Source of the DNA: Novosphingobium sp.
GTDB lineage: Bacteria > Pseudomonadota > Alphaproteobacteria > Sphingomonadales > Sphingomonadaceae
Reading direction: 5' to 3'
DNA: 58,531 nt
NCBI GenBank assembly: GCA_020848655.1
Contig: JADLHU010000114.1
Coordinates: 1-58,531, forward strand
Shown: positions 32,259 through 41,576 of the stretch, one piece after another
Position numbering within the stretch: position 1 is the first letter of the stretch
Layout of the letters: every line of letters begins with the position of its first letter
Position numbers and translations under genes: made by a program
Notes under the pieces: model-generated
The model's input: the letters and a program-made list of their open reading frames with translations, nothing else
What the model was told of the DNA's origin: nothing
Databases searched by the model: none

Positions 32259-34316
32259 TCAGCCACCGCGCAGCAGTTGCACGCCCCAATCGCGTTCGAA
32301 CAGATAAAGCAGCAGCCGCGCCGCTTCGCCGCGTTCGCCGGTAAGCCCGCCGTCGCGATCGATCAGCAGACGGGCATCGTCATGCGCCAAGGGCAGCAGG
32401 CGCTGGATCTGGTCGAGCGTGGCGATGCGAAACGGCGTGTCGCCCGACTGGCGCGTGCCCAGCAGTTCGCCGCCGCCGCGCAGGCGCAAGTCTTCCTCGG
32501 CCAGGTGGAACCCGTCCTGCGTCTCGCGCATCAGCGCCAGCCGCTCGCGCGCGGTCTCTGACAGCGTATCGCCGCGCAGCAACAGGCAGACCGATTTTTC
32601 GGAACCACGCCCCACGCGCCCGCGCAACTGGTGCAACTGGGCCAGGCCAAAGCGCTCCGCCTGTTCGATCACCATCAGCGTGGCGTTGGGAACGTCCACA
32701 CCCACCTCGATCACCGTCGTCGCCACCAGCAGCCTGGCTTGGCCTTGGGCAAAGCGTTCCATCGCAGCATCTTTCAGCTCGGGCTTGAGCTGGCCGTGAA
32801 CGAGCACCACGTCCTCACCAAAAAGTTCGCGCAATTCGGCATAGCGCGCCTCGGCGGCGGCGATGTCGTCGGTCTCGCTTTCGCGCACCATCGGGCAGAC
32901 CCAATAGGCCTGCCCGCCCCCGGCCAGCAGCCGCGATACCGCGCCCACCACGTCGCCCATCCGCTCCACCGCCACGACGCGCGTGTCGATCGCCTGGCGG
33001 CCGGGCGGCATCTCGTCCAGCCGCGACACGTCCATCTCGCCATATTGCGCCAGCGTCAGCGTGCGCGGGATCGGGGTGGCGGTCATCGCCAGGCAATGCG
33101 GCGTGCGGCGGCCCTTCTGGGTCAGGAGCAGCCGCTGGCCCACCCCGAAGCGGTGTTGTTCGTCGATCACCACCATCGCCAGGTTCTTGTAGGTGACCGC
33201 ATCCTGAAAAATCGCATGCGTGCCGACCACGATGTCGATGCTGCCGTCGAGCAGCCCCATGAGGATGGATTCGCGTGCCCGGCCCTTGTCGCGCCCGGTC
33301 AGCAGCGCGATCGTCACGCCCGTGCCCGCGGCCATGCGGGACAGCGTTTCGTGGTGCTGGCGGGCGAGGATCTCGGTGGGCGCCAGCAGCGCCGCCTGCG
33401 CGCCCGCTTCCACCGCGATCAGCATGGCTTCCAGCGCCACCACCGTCTTGCCCGAGCCGACATCGCCTTGCAGCAGGCGCAGCATCGGCGACGGTTGCGC
33501 CAGATCGCCCTCGATCTCGGCGATCGAGCGCTTCTGCGCGCCGGTCAGGCCAAAGGGCAGCGACAGCTTCGCGCGCAGTCGGCCATCTCCCTTGAGCGGA
33601 ACGCCGACGCGCGCGCGATTGGCATTGCGCACCAGCATCAGCGCCAGGCTGTTGGCCAGCAATTCGTCATAGGCCAGCCGCTCGCGCGCTTCGCGGTGCT
33701 CGCCCTTGTGCGCCTCTTGCAGCGCCTCGCGCCAGGCGGGCCAGCCCATGCGCGCGAAGAGTCCCGGCTCAATCCATTCGGGCAGCTCGGGCAGCATCGC
33801 CAGCGCCTGGTTGACGAGCGCCGTGACCCTGCCCTGCGTCAGCCCTTCGGACAAAGGATAGATCGGCTCGCATACCTGGCCCAGCGCCGTCGCGCCTTCT
33901 TCCGAGACGTGATCGGGATGGACGATCTGAAGCGTCTGGCCGAACTGGTCGAGCCGCCCGGCGATCCAGCGCCGCTCGCCCAGCGGCAACTGCTTCTTCG
34001 CCCAGCCGCCGTTGCGCCCGAAATAGGTCAGCGCGCAGACATTGCCCGCAGCATCGCTGGCCATCACGCGGAACGGGCCGCGCCCGGCGGAGCTGCGGTA
34101 TTCCAGCGGTGTCAGCGCGACAAGGATGTTCTCGCCCACCGTCGCCGCGTCCAGATCGGTCACGACGCGGCGCTGGACGAAGCGATCGGGCAGATGATAC
34201 GCCAGATCCCTGACACGGGTCAGGCCAAGCTTCTCGAGCGGGCGGGCCAGTTGCGGTCCCACGCCCTTGAGGCTGCCGGTTTCGGCGAACAGCGGATTGA
34301 GACGATCGGGGCGCAT
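32259..34316 (-). CDS. recG: ATP-dependent DNA helicase RecG
   Basis: 685 residues. N-terminal wedge/OB domain (LKGVGPQLARPLEKLGL near residue 16; YLPDRF-like YHLPDRF), then helicase motifs: Walker A GDVGSGKT, DEQH box in VVIDEQHRFGV, motif III TATPIPRTL, and the C-terminal QLRGRVGRG. It remodels stalled replication forks and Holliday junctions. I chose the ATG at 34316, which begins MRPDRLNPLF and gives the usual RecG length; a longer open frame upstream is not part of the gene. Confidence 0.97.
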   Translation of the reverse strand: MRPDRLNPLFAETGSLKGVGPQLARPLEKLGLTRVRDLAYHLPDRFVQRRVVTDLDAATVGENILVALTPLEYRSSAGRGPFRVMASDAAGNVCALTYFGRNGGWAKKQLPLGERRWIAGRLDQFGQTLQIVHPDHVSEEGATALGQVCEPIYPLSEGLTQGRVTALVNQALAMLPELPEWIEPGLFARMGWPAWREALQEAHKGEHREARERLAYDELLANSLALMLVRNANRARVGVPLKGDGRLRAKLSLPFGLTGAQKRSIAEIEGDLAQPSPMLRLLQGDVGSGKTVVALEAMLIAVEAGAQAALLAPTEILARQHHETLSRMAAGTGVTIALLTGRDKGRARESILMGLLDGSIDIVVGTHAIFQDAVTYKNLAMVVIDEQHRFGVGQRLLLTQKGRRTPHCLAMTATPIPRTLTLAQYGEMDVSRLDEMPPGRQAIDTRVVAVERMGDVVGAVSRLLAGGGQAYWVCPMVRESETDDIAAAEARYAELRELFGEDVVLVHGQLKPELKDAAMERFAQGQARLLVATTVIEVGVDVPNATLMVIEQAERFGLAQLHQLRGRVGRGSEKSVCLLLRGDTLSETARERLALMRETQDGFHLAEEDLRLRGGGELLGTRQSGDTPFRIATLDQIQRLLPLAHDDARLLIDRDGGLTGERGEAARLLLYLFERDWGVQLLRGG

Positions 34317-34454
34317 GCGCCGCTCATAGCGCGTCCGGCGGCAAATGCGCCAAATTTGATGCCCGATTTTGACGCAGGACATGGAACAATCCCGCGCCCG
34401 GTGCATCCCTGCACATGCAAGGCAAGCACGCGCACGCCGCGCAAGGAGAACGCA

Positions 34455-34859
34455 ATGTTGATACCCCATGGCACCGTGATCGCAGTGATCGACGGCGAGA
34501 ATTTCGAACTGTTCCGCAACACCGGCAACGAGGCCGAACCGGAACTGGTCGTCGTGCCCTCGCCCACGCTCGACAGCCATAACCACTCCGGCGCCGGCCA
34601 TCGGTCCGTACCCGGCAATCACGCCGATTCGCTGGTGGCGGAAGATGCCCATGCCGGCGCGGCGGCTGCCTGGCTCAACCAGCAGGTGCTGGGCCACAAG
34701 ATCGATAACCTCGTCATCATCGCCGCTCCGCGAACGCTCGGCGAACTGCGCCGCCACTATCACAAGCAGACCGAACAGGTGCTGCTGCACGAACTGGCCA
34801 AGGACCTTGTCGGCCGCCAGCCGCCCGCAATCCTGGCGGCGCTGCGCGAGAAGAACTGA
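34455..34859 (+). CDS. host-attachment-protein family (PF10116-like), small cytosolic protein
   Basis: 134 residues. It starts with a strong AAGGAG 6 bases before the ATG. The start VIPHGT-like LIPHGTVIAVIDGENFELFRN, the middle SHNHSGAGHRS and the C-terminal DNLVIIAAPRTLGELRRHYH with LAKDLVG match the alphaproteobacterial 'host attachment protein' family, named after an Agrobacterium attachment locus; its biochemical role is not established. It lies between divergent recG and sdhE. Confidence 0.7.
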   Translation: MLIPHGTVIAVIDGENFELFRNTGNEAEPELVVVPSPTLDSHNHSGAGHRSVPGNHADSLVAEDAHAGAAAAWLNQQVLGHKIDNLVIIAAPRTLGELRRHYHKQTEQVLLHELAKDLVGRQPPAILAALREKN

Positions 34860-34869
34860 CCATCCGGCG

Positions 34870-34897
34870 ATGACGGTTTGGGGATGACGGTTGGGGG
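34870..34897 (+). repeat. short tandem duplication, ATGACGGTT(T)GGGG x2
   Basis: Two imperfect 14-base copies in direct tandem between the host-attachment-family gene and sdhE. Confidence 0.55.
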
Positions 34898-34934
34898 ATT
34901 GTCGCGGCGCGCGGCATCCCCTACCGGCAAGGAC

Positions 34935-35201
34935 ATGGAAAACGAAGCCCGTCTCCGCCGTATCCGCTTTCGCGCATGGCATCGCGGCACGCGCGAGGCC
35001 GATTACATGATCGGCGGCTTCTTCGATCGCTATCACACCACCTGGACGACAGCCGACATCGACTGGTTCGAGGCGCTGATCGAGGAAGACGACGTCGACA
35101 TCATGGGCTGGGCGCTGGGCACGCTGTCGGTCCCCGATGAATATGCCGGGGCGCAGATGGAAACGATGCGCAAGCTCGATTACGTGGAAATTCCGCGCTG
35201 A
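34935..35201 (+). CDS. sdhE: succinate dehydrogenase FAD assembly factor SdhE
   Basis: 88 residues. The RGTREADYMIGGFFD segment contains the conserved RG-x-x-E motif needed for covalent flavinylation of SdhA; FEALIEEDDVDIMGWALG is the second conserved block. The ATG at 34935 gives the usual length (MENEARLRRIRFRAWHRG), although its spacing to AAGGA is short; in-frame starts further upstream (TTG 34899, ATG 34878) are possible. It lies upstream of mfd in the arrangement common to alphaproteobacteria. Confidence 0.9.
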   Translation: MENEARLRRIRFRAWHRGTREADYMIGGFFDRYHTTWTTADIDWFEALIEEDDVDIMGWALGTLSVPDEYAGAQMETMRKLDYVEIPR

Positions 35202-35264
35202 TCAGGATTTCTTTCCCGCTTATCGGACTGGCGGCTGGCGGCAAGGCGCGATAGGGCACGCCAG

Positions 35265-35301
35265 CGCGCGGGTTCCGGCCTGTTCCGCCCGCGCGGGTTT
35301 T
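35265..35301 (+). terminator. terminator-like hairpin after sdhE
   Basis: Stem CGCGCGGG (35265-35272) with CCCGCGCG (35288-35295), followed by GGTTTT: a GC stem with a short T-run 64 bases after the sdhE stop. Confidence 0.5.
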
Positions 35302-35318
35302 CGCCCTTCCCCGATCGC

Positions 35319-35342
35319 TCGGCCTGAGCCTGCCCAGGCCGA
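35319..35342 (+). other. inverted repeat TCGGCCTG-N8-CAGGCCGA upstream of mfd
   Basis: Perfect 8-base stem 30 bases before the mfd start. It could be a second terminator hairpin, an attenuator or an operator; no T-tract follows. Confidence 0.35.
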
Positions 35343-35371
35343 AGCGGTATCCTCGCAAGATCCCGTCCGCC

Positions 35372-38300
35372 ATGCCCGATATCAGCCGCATCCTTTCCGC
35401 GAAAGCGCCCTTGACCCTTGCCGCCGTGGCGCGCGGGGCGCAGCCGCTGGTCATGGCCGACCTGGCCCGCGCGGCCAGCGTCGGGGCGACCGGGCGGCGC
35501 GTCGTGTTCGTCGCGCCCGACGATGCGGCGATGCGTTCGGTGACCGATGCCGCCGCCTTCTTCGCTCCCGAACTCGACGTGATCGAATTCCCGGCCTGGG
35601 ATTGCCTGCCCTACGATCGCGCCAGCCCGGCGCTGTCGGTCAGCGCACGGCGGCTTTCGGCGCTGCATCGGCTGCAGGCCAAGGCGAAGGGGCCGCAGCT
35701 TCTCGTCACCACGGTCAACGCCCTGCTGCAACGCGTGCTGACGCCGTTCCGCATTCGCGAATCGGTGCGCCTGCTCAAGCCCGGGCTGGAAATCAGCCGC
35801 GAAAGCCTGATCGCGCTGCTTCAGCGGCAGGGCTATTCGCGCACCGATACCGTGGTCGACGCGGGCGAGTTCGCGGTGCGCGGATCGATCTTCGATATCT
35901 TTCCCTCGGGCCTCGAACAGGGGTTGCGGCTCGATTTCTTCGGCGATGAGCTGGAAACGCTGCGCCTGTTCGATCCCAACAGCCAGCGCTCCACCGGATC
36001 GCGCGAGGAGCACTTGCTGCTGCCCGCCAGCGAGGCCCTGATCGATGAGGACAGCGTCAAGCGCTTCCGCACCCGCTACCGCGAGATGTTCGGCGCAAAC
36101 GCCACCTCCGATCCGCTGTACCAGGCCGTCAGCGACGGAAGGCGGCTGGCCGGCATGGAGCATTGGCTGCCCTTGTTCGAAGACCGGCTGGTCACGCTGT
36201 TCGATCACCTTTCGCCCGGCGATCTGGTCGTCATCGACAGCGCGGCGCAAGGCGCGGCGGATGAACGACTGACCGACATCGCCGATTATTTCACCGCACG
36301 CGGTGAAACATCGGGCAAGCAGGCGGGCAGCTATCGCCCGCTCGATCCCGCCACGCTCTATGTCACGCGCGCGGAACTGGATGCGCAACTGGCCGGCTGG
36401 CCGGTCCACCGCGCCGATATCTTCGCCCAGCCCGAAAGCGCCAAGGCCATCGATTTCGGCTTTGCCAGCGGGCGCGATTTCGCGCCCGAGCGCGCGCGCG
36501 GCGACAACGTCTACGAAGCGGCGGCGAAGCACTTGCAGGCCGTCGCGCGGTCTGGCCGCAAGGCGCTGATCGCCGCCTATTCGCCCGGCAGCCGCGCCCG
36601 CATCGCCGCGATCCTGGGCGAAGCAGGCAAGATCGAGCCGGTGCTGGCCGAAAACTGGCAGGAAGCGCTGGGCATGGCGGCGAAGGGCCGCCCCGCCGCG
36701 CTGGTGCTGCCGTTGGAAACAGGCTTTTCCAACGACGAGGTCGACCTCGTCACCGAGCAGGACATCCTGGGCGACCGCCTGGTCCGCCGCAAGAAGCGCC
36801 GCAAGAGCGCCGATGCCTTCCTCGCGGAACTCTCCGCGCTTACCCCCGGCGATCTCGTCGTCCACATGGACCACGGCATCGGCCGCTATGAAGGCCTCCA
36901 GTCGATCCCGGTGGGCAACAGCCCGCACGACTGCGTGATGCTGGAATATGCCGGCGGCGACAAACTCTACATCCCGGTCGAGAACATCGATGTCCTTTCG
37001 CGCTATGGCAGCGAGAACGAAGGTGTCGCGCTCGATCGGCTGGGCGGCGAGGCGTGGCAGAAGCGCAAGGCCCGCCTCAAGGAGCGAATCCGCGAGATCG
37101 CCCATGCCCTGCTGCGCACCGCCGCCGCGCGGGCGCTGCGCCACGCGCCGGTGCTGCTGCCCGAACAGGCCAGCTACGACCAGTTCGCCGAGCGTTTTCC
37201 CTGGGCCGAGACGGACGACCAGGAACGCGCCATCGACGATGTGCTGGAAGACCTTGCCGCCGGCAGGCCGATGGACCGGCTGGTCTGCGGCGATGTCGGT
37301 TTCGGCAAGACCGAAGTGGCGATGCGCGCCGCCTTCGTCGCGGCCATGGCCGGCCATCAGGTCGTCGTCGTCGGTCCCACGACCTTGCTGGCCCGCCAGC
37401 ACCACGCCGGCTTTTCCGCGCGCTTCAACGGCTTCCCGCTGGAAGTGGGCCGGCTTTCGCGGCTGGTGCCCGAAAAGGAAGCGAAGGAAACCCGTGCCCG
37501 CCTGGCCGACGGCACGATGGATATCGTCATCGGCACCCACGCGCTGCTGTCCAAGAGCGTCAGCTTCAAGCGGCTCGGCCTGGTCATCGTCGACGAGGAA
37601 CAGCGCTTCGGCGTCAATCACAAGGAAAAGCTCAAGCAGCTTCGTGCCGACGTCCACGTCCTCACGCTCACCGCCACGCCGATCCCGCGCACCTTGCAAA
37701 TGGCGATGTCGGGCCTGCGCGAACTGTCCACCATCCAGACCCCGCCGGTCGATCGCCTGGCGGTGCGCACGTATGTGATGGAATGGGACGACATGGTGAT
37801 GCGCGAGGCGCTGCTGCGCGAACATCATCGCGGCGGGCAGAGCTTCATCGTCGTGCCACGCATCGCCGACATGGCCGAAGTGGAGGAATGGCTGCGCGCC
37901 ACGGTGCCCGAAGTGAACGCGGTTTCCGCCCATGGCCAGATGAGCCCGAGCGAAGTCGAAGAGCGAATGAGCGCCTTCTACGAAGGCAAGTACGACGTAC
38001 TGCTATCGACCACGATCGTCGAAAGCGGCATCGACATTCCCAGCGCCAACACCATAATCATCCACCGCGCCGATCGCTTTGGCCTGGCCCAGCTCTATCA
38101 GTTGCGCGGCCGCGTCGGCCGGGCCAAGCTGCGCGCCTATGCCTACCTGACCACGCCGGCCGACAAGCAGCTTTCCGAAGTCGCCGAAAAGCGGCTGAAA
38201 GTGCTGGGCGATCTCGACAGTCTGGGCGCCGGCTTCCAGCTTGCCAGCCACGATCTCGATATCCGCGGCGCGGGCAACCTGCTGGGCGATGAACAGTCGG

Positions 38301-38866
38301 GCCATATCCGCGAGGTCGGCTTCGAACTGTACCAGTCGATGCTCGAAGACGCGATCCTTGCCGCCAAGGCCGGGGAAATGGGGCTGGAGCGCGATCGCGC
38401 CGGCCTTTCGCCGCAGATCACCGTCGATGCGCCGATCATGATCCCGGAAGACTACGTGCCCGATCTGGCGGTGCGCATGGCGCTGTATCGCCGCCTCAAC
38501 GATGCCGAGGACCAGCAGGAAATCGAAGCGTTATCGGCCGAAATGATCGACCGCTTCGGCCCGCTGCCCGCCGCCACCGCCACCTTGGTCCGGCTGATCG
38601 AGATAAAGCGGCAGGCCATCGCCGCGCATATCGCCAAGATCGATGTCGGCGCGAAGGGCACGCTCGTCACCTTCCACAACGACAGTTTCCCCGAACCGGC
38701 GGGCCTTTTCGCCTATGCCGAACGGCTTCAGGGCACGATCAAGCTGCGGCCCGACAGCAAGTTGGTGGTCACGCGCGCCTGGGGCGATCCGCAGGCCCGG
38801 CTCAACGGCCTGTTCCAGCTTACCAAGGGCCTTGCCGCCATCGCGCGCAAGGCATCTGCGGGGTAA
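35372..38866 (+). CDS. mfd: transcription-repair coupling factor
   Basis: 1164 residues. UvrB-like N-terminal domains (PAWDCLPYDRASP near 72, RGSIFDIFP near 170), the RNA-polymerase-interacting domain around LTPGDLVVHMDHGIGRYEGL (about 489-508), then superfamily-2 helicase motifs: Walker A GDVGFGKT, DEEQRFGV, TATPIPRTL and QLRGRVGRAK. A C-terminal TRCF domain starts after about 1000. It removes stalled RNA polymerase and recruits UvrA. Its stop is one base from the stop of the convergent EAL gene. Confidence 0.97.
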   Translation: MPDISRILSAKAPLTLAAVARGAQPLVMADLARAASVGATGRRVVFVAPDDAAMRSVTDAAAFFAPELDVIEFPAWDCLPYDRASPALSVSARRLSALHRLQAKAKGPQLLVTTVNALLQRVLTPFRIRESVRLLKPGLEISRESLIALLQRQGYSRTDTVVDAGEFAVRGSIFDIFPSGLEQGLRLDFFGDELETLRLFDPNSQRSTGSREEHLLLPASEALIDEDSVKRFRTRYREMFGANATSDPLYQAVSDGRRLAGMEHWLPLFEDRLVTLFDHLSPGDLVVIDSAAQGAADERLTDIADYFTARGETSGKQAGSYRPLDPATLYVTRAELDAQLAGWPVHRADIFAQPESAKAIDFGFASGRDFAPERARGDNVYEAAAKHLQAVARSGRKALIAAYSPGSRARIAAILGEAGKIEPVLAENWQEALGMAAKGRPAALVLPLETGFSNDEVDLVTEQDILGDRLVRRKKRRKSADAFLAELSALTPGDLVVHMDHGIGRYEGLQSIPVGNSPHDCVMLEYAGGDKLYIPVENIDVLSRYGSENEGVALDRLGGEAWQKRKARLKERIREIAHALLRTAAARALRHAPVLLPEQASYDQFAERFPWAETDDQERAIDDVLEDLAAGRPMDRLVCGDVGFGKTEVAMRAAFVAAMAGHQVVVVGPTTLLARQHHAGFSARFNGFPLEVGRLSRLVPEKEAKETRARLADGTMDIVIGTHALLSKSVSFKRLGLVIVDEEQRFGVNHKEKLKQLRADVHVLTLTATPIPRTLQMAMSGLRELSTIQTPPVDRLAVRTYVMEWDDMVMREALLREHHRGGQSFIVVPRIADMAEVEEWLRATVPEVNAVSAHGQMSPSEVEERMSAFYEGKYDVLLSTTIVESGIDIPSANTIIIHRADRFGLAQLYQLRGRVGRAKLRAYAYLTTPADKQLSEVAEKRLKVLGDLDSLGAGFQLASHDLDIRGAGNLLGDEQSGHIREVGFELYQSMLEDAILAAKAGEMGLERDRAGLSPQITVDAPIMIPEDYVPDLAVRMALYRRLNDAEDQQEIEALSAEMIDRFGPLPAATATLVRLIEIKRQAIAAHIAKIDVGAKGTLVTFHNDSFPEPAGLFAYAERLQGTIKLRPDSKLVVTRAWGDPQARLNGLFQLTKGLAAIARKASAG

Positions 38867-38867
38867 C

Positions 38868-40184
38868 TTACCCTTTCGCCGCAAGGCCGGCGAATTCCTC
38901 CGCCGCCATGGGCTGGGCGCGCAGGAAGCCCTGATAGAAGGCACAGCCCTCACGCGCGATCAGATCGCGCTGGGCTTCGCTTTCCACCCCTTCGGCGATG
39001 ACCTTCAGGTCGAGCGCGCCGGCCATGGCGATGATCGCGCGCAGCACCGCCAGATCGCGCGGATCGGCGGTGATGCCATCGATCATCGAACGGTCGAGCT
39101 TCAGGTAATGCAGCGGCAGCAGCTTGAGGTAACGGAAGTTGCAGAACCCCGCGCCGAAATCATCGAGCGCGATGCGGATGCCCTGTTCCGACAGCGTGCC
39201 CAGCGTCCGCGCGGCCAGCTTCACATCGTGCAGCAACACCTGCTCGGTCACTTCCAGCGTCAGCCGTTCGGGCGGAAACTGGCTGGCGCGCAGAATCGCC
39301 CCCAGATCGTCGGCATAGCTGGCCGCCGCCAGATCCGATGGCGTGACGTTGAGCGACAGGCGCAAATCCCCCGGCCAGCGCCGCGCCAGGCCCAGCGCCA
39401 GCATCGCGATATGGCGCGACAGCGGCACGACGTGATCGGCCCGCTCTGCAATCGCGAACAGCGTTCCCGCGCCGATCCGGCCAAGGCGCGGGTGGTTCCA
39501 CCGGGCCAGCGCCTCGGCACCGGTCAACCGATCCTCTGGCAGCGAAAACTGCGGCTGGAAGACGATCTCGATCTCCTCGCCATCGATCGCGCGCAGCAAG
39601 TCGGATTCCAGTTCGGCGGCGGTGCGGCCTGGCCGGGTCACTTCGCGGTCCGCCCAGGCAATGCGCCGCCCCTGTTGCAGCTTGGCCGTGGCCAGTGCCT
39701 GCCCCAGACGATCGATGATCGATTCGACGCCTTCCTCGGCCAGTCCGCGCAGCAGCGCGACGCGCGGCGACAGGCGCAGCACCCCGGCGGGCATCACGAT
39801 CGGCCTGGCGATGGCATCGGCCAGTTGCTCTGCGAACAATTGCCAGCGTTCACGACTGCACGCCTCGTCGGCCACCAGCAGGAAATTGCCGCCGCCACTG
39901 CGTGCCAGCAGCCACGGGCCATCAAGCTCGTCCGCCGCGAAATGGCCGATCCGCGTCGCCACTTCGGCCAGCGCGCCATCGCCGGCGGCCGCGCCATAGG
40001 ACAAGTTGATCGTATCGAAGCGGCGCAGGCCTACCAACAAGGCATGGACGCGCACCGCGTCCCGATCATCGCCGACAGCCTGCGCCAGCCATCCCTGAAG
40101 GCGCTGGCGCAGGCTGGCGACATCGGGCAGGCCGGTCAGCACGTCGCGCGGCGCGTCGGCCTTTTCATGCGGCAAGGAATTCAT
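38868..40184 (-). CDS. degenerate GGDEF - active-type EAL domain protein (c-di-GMP phosphodiesterase)
   Basis: 438 residues. The N-terminal half starts like a GGDEF domain (LTGLPDVASLRQRL near 16) but the signature loop reads RSGGGNF, so cyclase activity is unlikely. The EAL domain (about 185-430) keeps the catalytic set: Glu in AEALARW, Asn in LNVTPSDL, Glu in LEVTEQ, the DDFGAGF loop, Lys in YLKLDRSMI, Glu in IAEGVES and Gln in FYQGFL. It should hydrolyse c-di-GMP to pGpG. No membrane segments or sensory domain are seen, so it is cytosolic. Confidence 0.88.
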   Translation of the reverse strand: MNSLPHEKADAPRDVLTGLPDVASLRQRLQGWLAQAVGDDRDAVRVHALLVGLRRFDTINLSYGAAAGDGALAEVATRIGHFAADELDGPWLLARSGGGNFLLVADEACSRERWQLFAEQLADAIARPIVMPAGVLRLSPRVALLRGLAEEGVESIIDRLGQALATAKLQQGRRIAWADREVTRPGRTAAELESDLLRAIDGEEIEIVFQPQFSLPEDRLTGAEALARWNHPRLGRIGAGTLFAIAERADHVVPLSRHIAMLALGLARRWPGDLRLSLNVTPSDLAAASYADDLGAILRASQFPPERLTLEVTEQVLLHDVKLAARTLGTLSEQGIRIALDDFGAGFCNFRYLKLLPLHYLKLDRSMIDGITADPRDLAVLRAIIAMAGALDLKVIAEGVESEAQRDLIAREGCAFYQGFLRAQPMAAEEFAGLAAKG

Positions 40185-40280
40185 CGCGCTGCCTTACGCC
40201 AAAGGCTTTGCCAAAGCGTCAACGCGACCATATCACGCAAGCTGGACCAGGCCACGACAAGCGAAGCGGAACGATTTTCC

Positions 40281-41060
40281 ATGGGCAAGAATTTGGCGCT
40301 CGCCCTTGTGGCATCGGATGGCGCGCGCGCGCAGGAAGCCGCCGCCGCACTGGTCGATGCGCATGACTGGGTTCCCGAAGAAGAAGCGGATGTGCTGGTC
40401 GTGCTGGGCGGCGATGGCTTCATGCTCCATGTGCTGCACAACGTGCTCGATGGCGGCAAGCCGATTCCCGCGTTCGGGATAAACCACGGCACCGTCGGCT
40501 TCCTGATGAACAAGGCCAAGAGCAGCCGCACGATTGCCGAGCGCGTCGCCAAGGCGAAGGCGATCGCCGTCGCGCCCCTTTCAATGACCGCGGTGACTCA
40601 CTCGGGCAGCCAGCATTCCTATTTCGCCATCAACGAAGTCTCGCTGCTGCGCGAAACCCGCCAGACCGCGAAGCTGGAAGTGCGCGTCAACGGCAAGGTG
40701 CGCATGGCGGAACTGGCCTGCGATGGCGTGCTGGTGGCAACTCCGGCGGGATCGAGCGCCTATAACCTGTCCGCCAATGGCCCCATCCTGCCGCTGGGCT
40801 CGAACATGGTGGCGCTCACCCCGATCAGCCCGTTCCGCCCCCGCCGCTGGCGCGGCGCGATCCTGCCCGACAGCGCCGACGTCTCGTTCCGCGTGCTCGA
40901 ACCCGAAAAACGCCCGGTGGCCGTCGTCGCCGACCAGAAGGAAGTGCGCGACATCAAGGAAGTGCGCATCGCGGTAGCGCACGACAAGGAACTCACCTTG
41001 CTGTTCGACCGCGCCAGCAGCCTGGATGAACGCATCTTCGCCGAACAGTTCCAGGTCTGA
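40281..41060 (+). CDS. nadK: NAD kinase
   Basis: 259 residues. The LGGDGFML motif (about 43-50), GINHGTVGFL near 72, NEVSLLRE near 121 and TPAGSSAYNLSANGPI near 156 are the complete NadK signature. It phosphorylates NAD to NADP. The ATG at 40281 starts MGKNLALALVASD; divergent from the EAL gene by 96 bases. Confidence 0.95.
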   Translation: MGKNLALALVASDGARAQEAAAALVDAHDWVPEEEADVLVVLGGDGFMLHVLHNVLDGGKPIPAFGINHGTVGFLMNKAKSSRTIAERVAKAKAIAVAPLSMTAVTHSGSQHSYFAINEVSLLRETRQTAKLEVRVNGKVRMAELACDGVLVATPAGSSAYNLSANGPILPLGSNMVALTPISPFRPRRWRGAILPDSADVSFRVLEPEKRPVAVVADQKEVRDIKEVRIAVAHDKELTLLFDRASSLDERIFAEQFQV

Positions 41061-41159
41061 CTTTTCGAAGGAATCCAATCTTTCTGCAGGCAGTTCGATT
41101 CCCGCTGCATAGCTCTCCGGTGGCAGCACCCCCTTCCCCTGCTAACCGCTTGGAAAGGG

Positions 41160-41525
41160 GTGGCGGATTATGGCCGGGGAGTGAACCGGCCCTGGCAACC
41201 TGACGAACTTCCCGCCGATCTTGGCTGCACGCGCGATTCGGGCGAGCGTGCGGAGGTCGTACTGACGTGCGAGGTGCGGCAGGGCACGCGGCCATGGCGG
41301 CGCGTGCGGCTGAAGGACATCTCGCGCGCGGGCTTCAAGCTCGACTGGACACCGGCCGGCGCGCACGACATCCCGCTGCGCATCCGCATTCCCGGCCTGC
41401 AAATGCTCAGCGCGCATGTGCGCTGGAGCGAGGGGCGCGAAGCGGGGTGCGCGTTCGTGGAACCGCTGCACATCGCCGTTTTCGAGCATATCGTGCGGCA
41501 GGCCCGCGCCGCTAGCCAGCCCTGA
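41160..41525 (+). CDS. PilZ-like domain protein
   Basis: 121 residues. LKDISRAGFKLDW (about residues 50-62) is the D-x-S-x-x-G motif of PilZ domains that binds c-di-GMP. The preceding Arg motif is imperfect: CTRDSGERAEVVL has Arg-x4-Arg rather than R-x-x-x-R, so binding may be weak or absent. GTG at 41160 follows closely on GGAAAGG; a GTG at 41181 is an alternative. The neighbouring EAL protein makes a c-di-GMP link plausible. Confidence 0.7.
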   Translation: MADYGRGVNRPWQPDELPADLGCTRDSGERAEVVLTCEVRQGTRPWRRVRLKDISRAGFKLDWTPAGAHDIPLRIRIPGLQMLSAHVRWSEGREAGCAFVEPLHIAVFEHIVRQARAASQP

Positions 41526-41533
41526 CGCCGCCC

Positions 41534-41560
41534 CAGGCCCTCCCCCATAGAGAGGGCCTG
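41534..41560. terminator. bidirectional terminator-like hairpin
   Basis: Perfect 9-base stem CAGGCCCTC/GAGGGCCTG with a 9-base loop in the 51-base gap between convergent PilZ and lpd genes. Confidence 0.55.
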
Positions 41561-41576
41561 AGCGCAGCCTGTTCGA

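Noticed and set aside
32631..34859. Long + strand open frame ending with the host-attachment-family gene
   Set aside because: The portion before 34455 is antisense to recG and has no motif; only the part after the AAGGAG/ATG at 34455 is supported.
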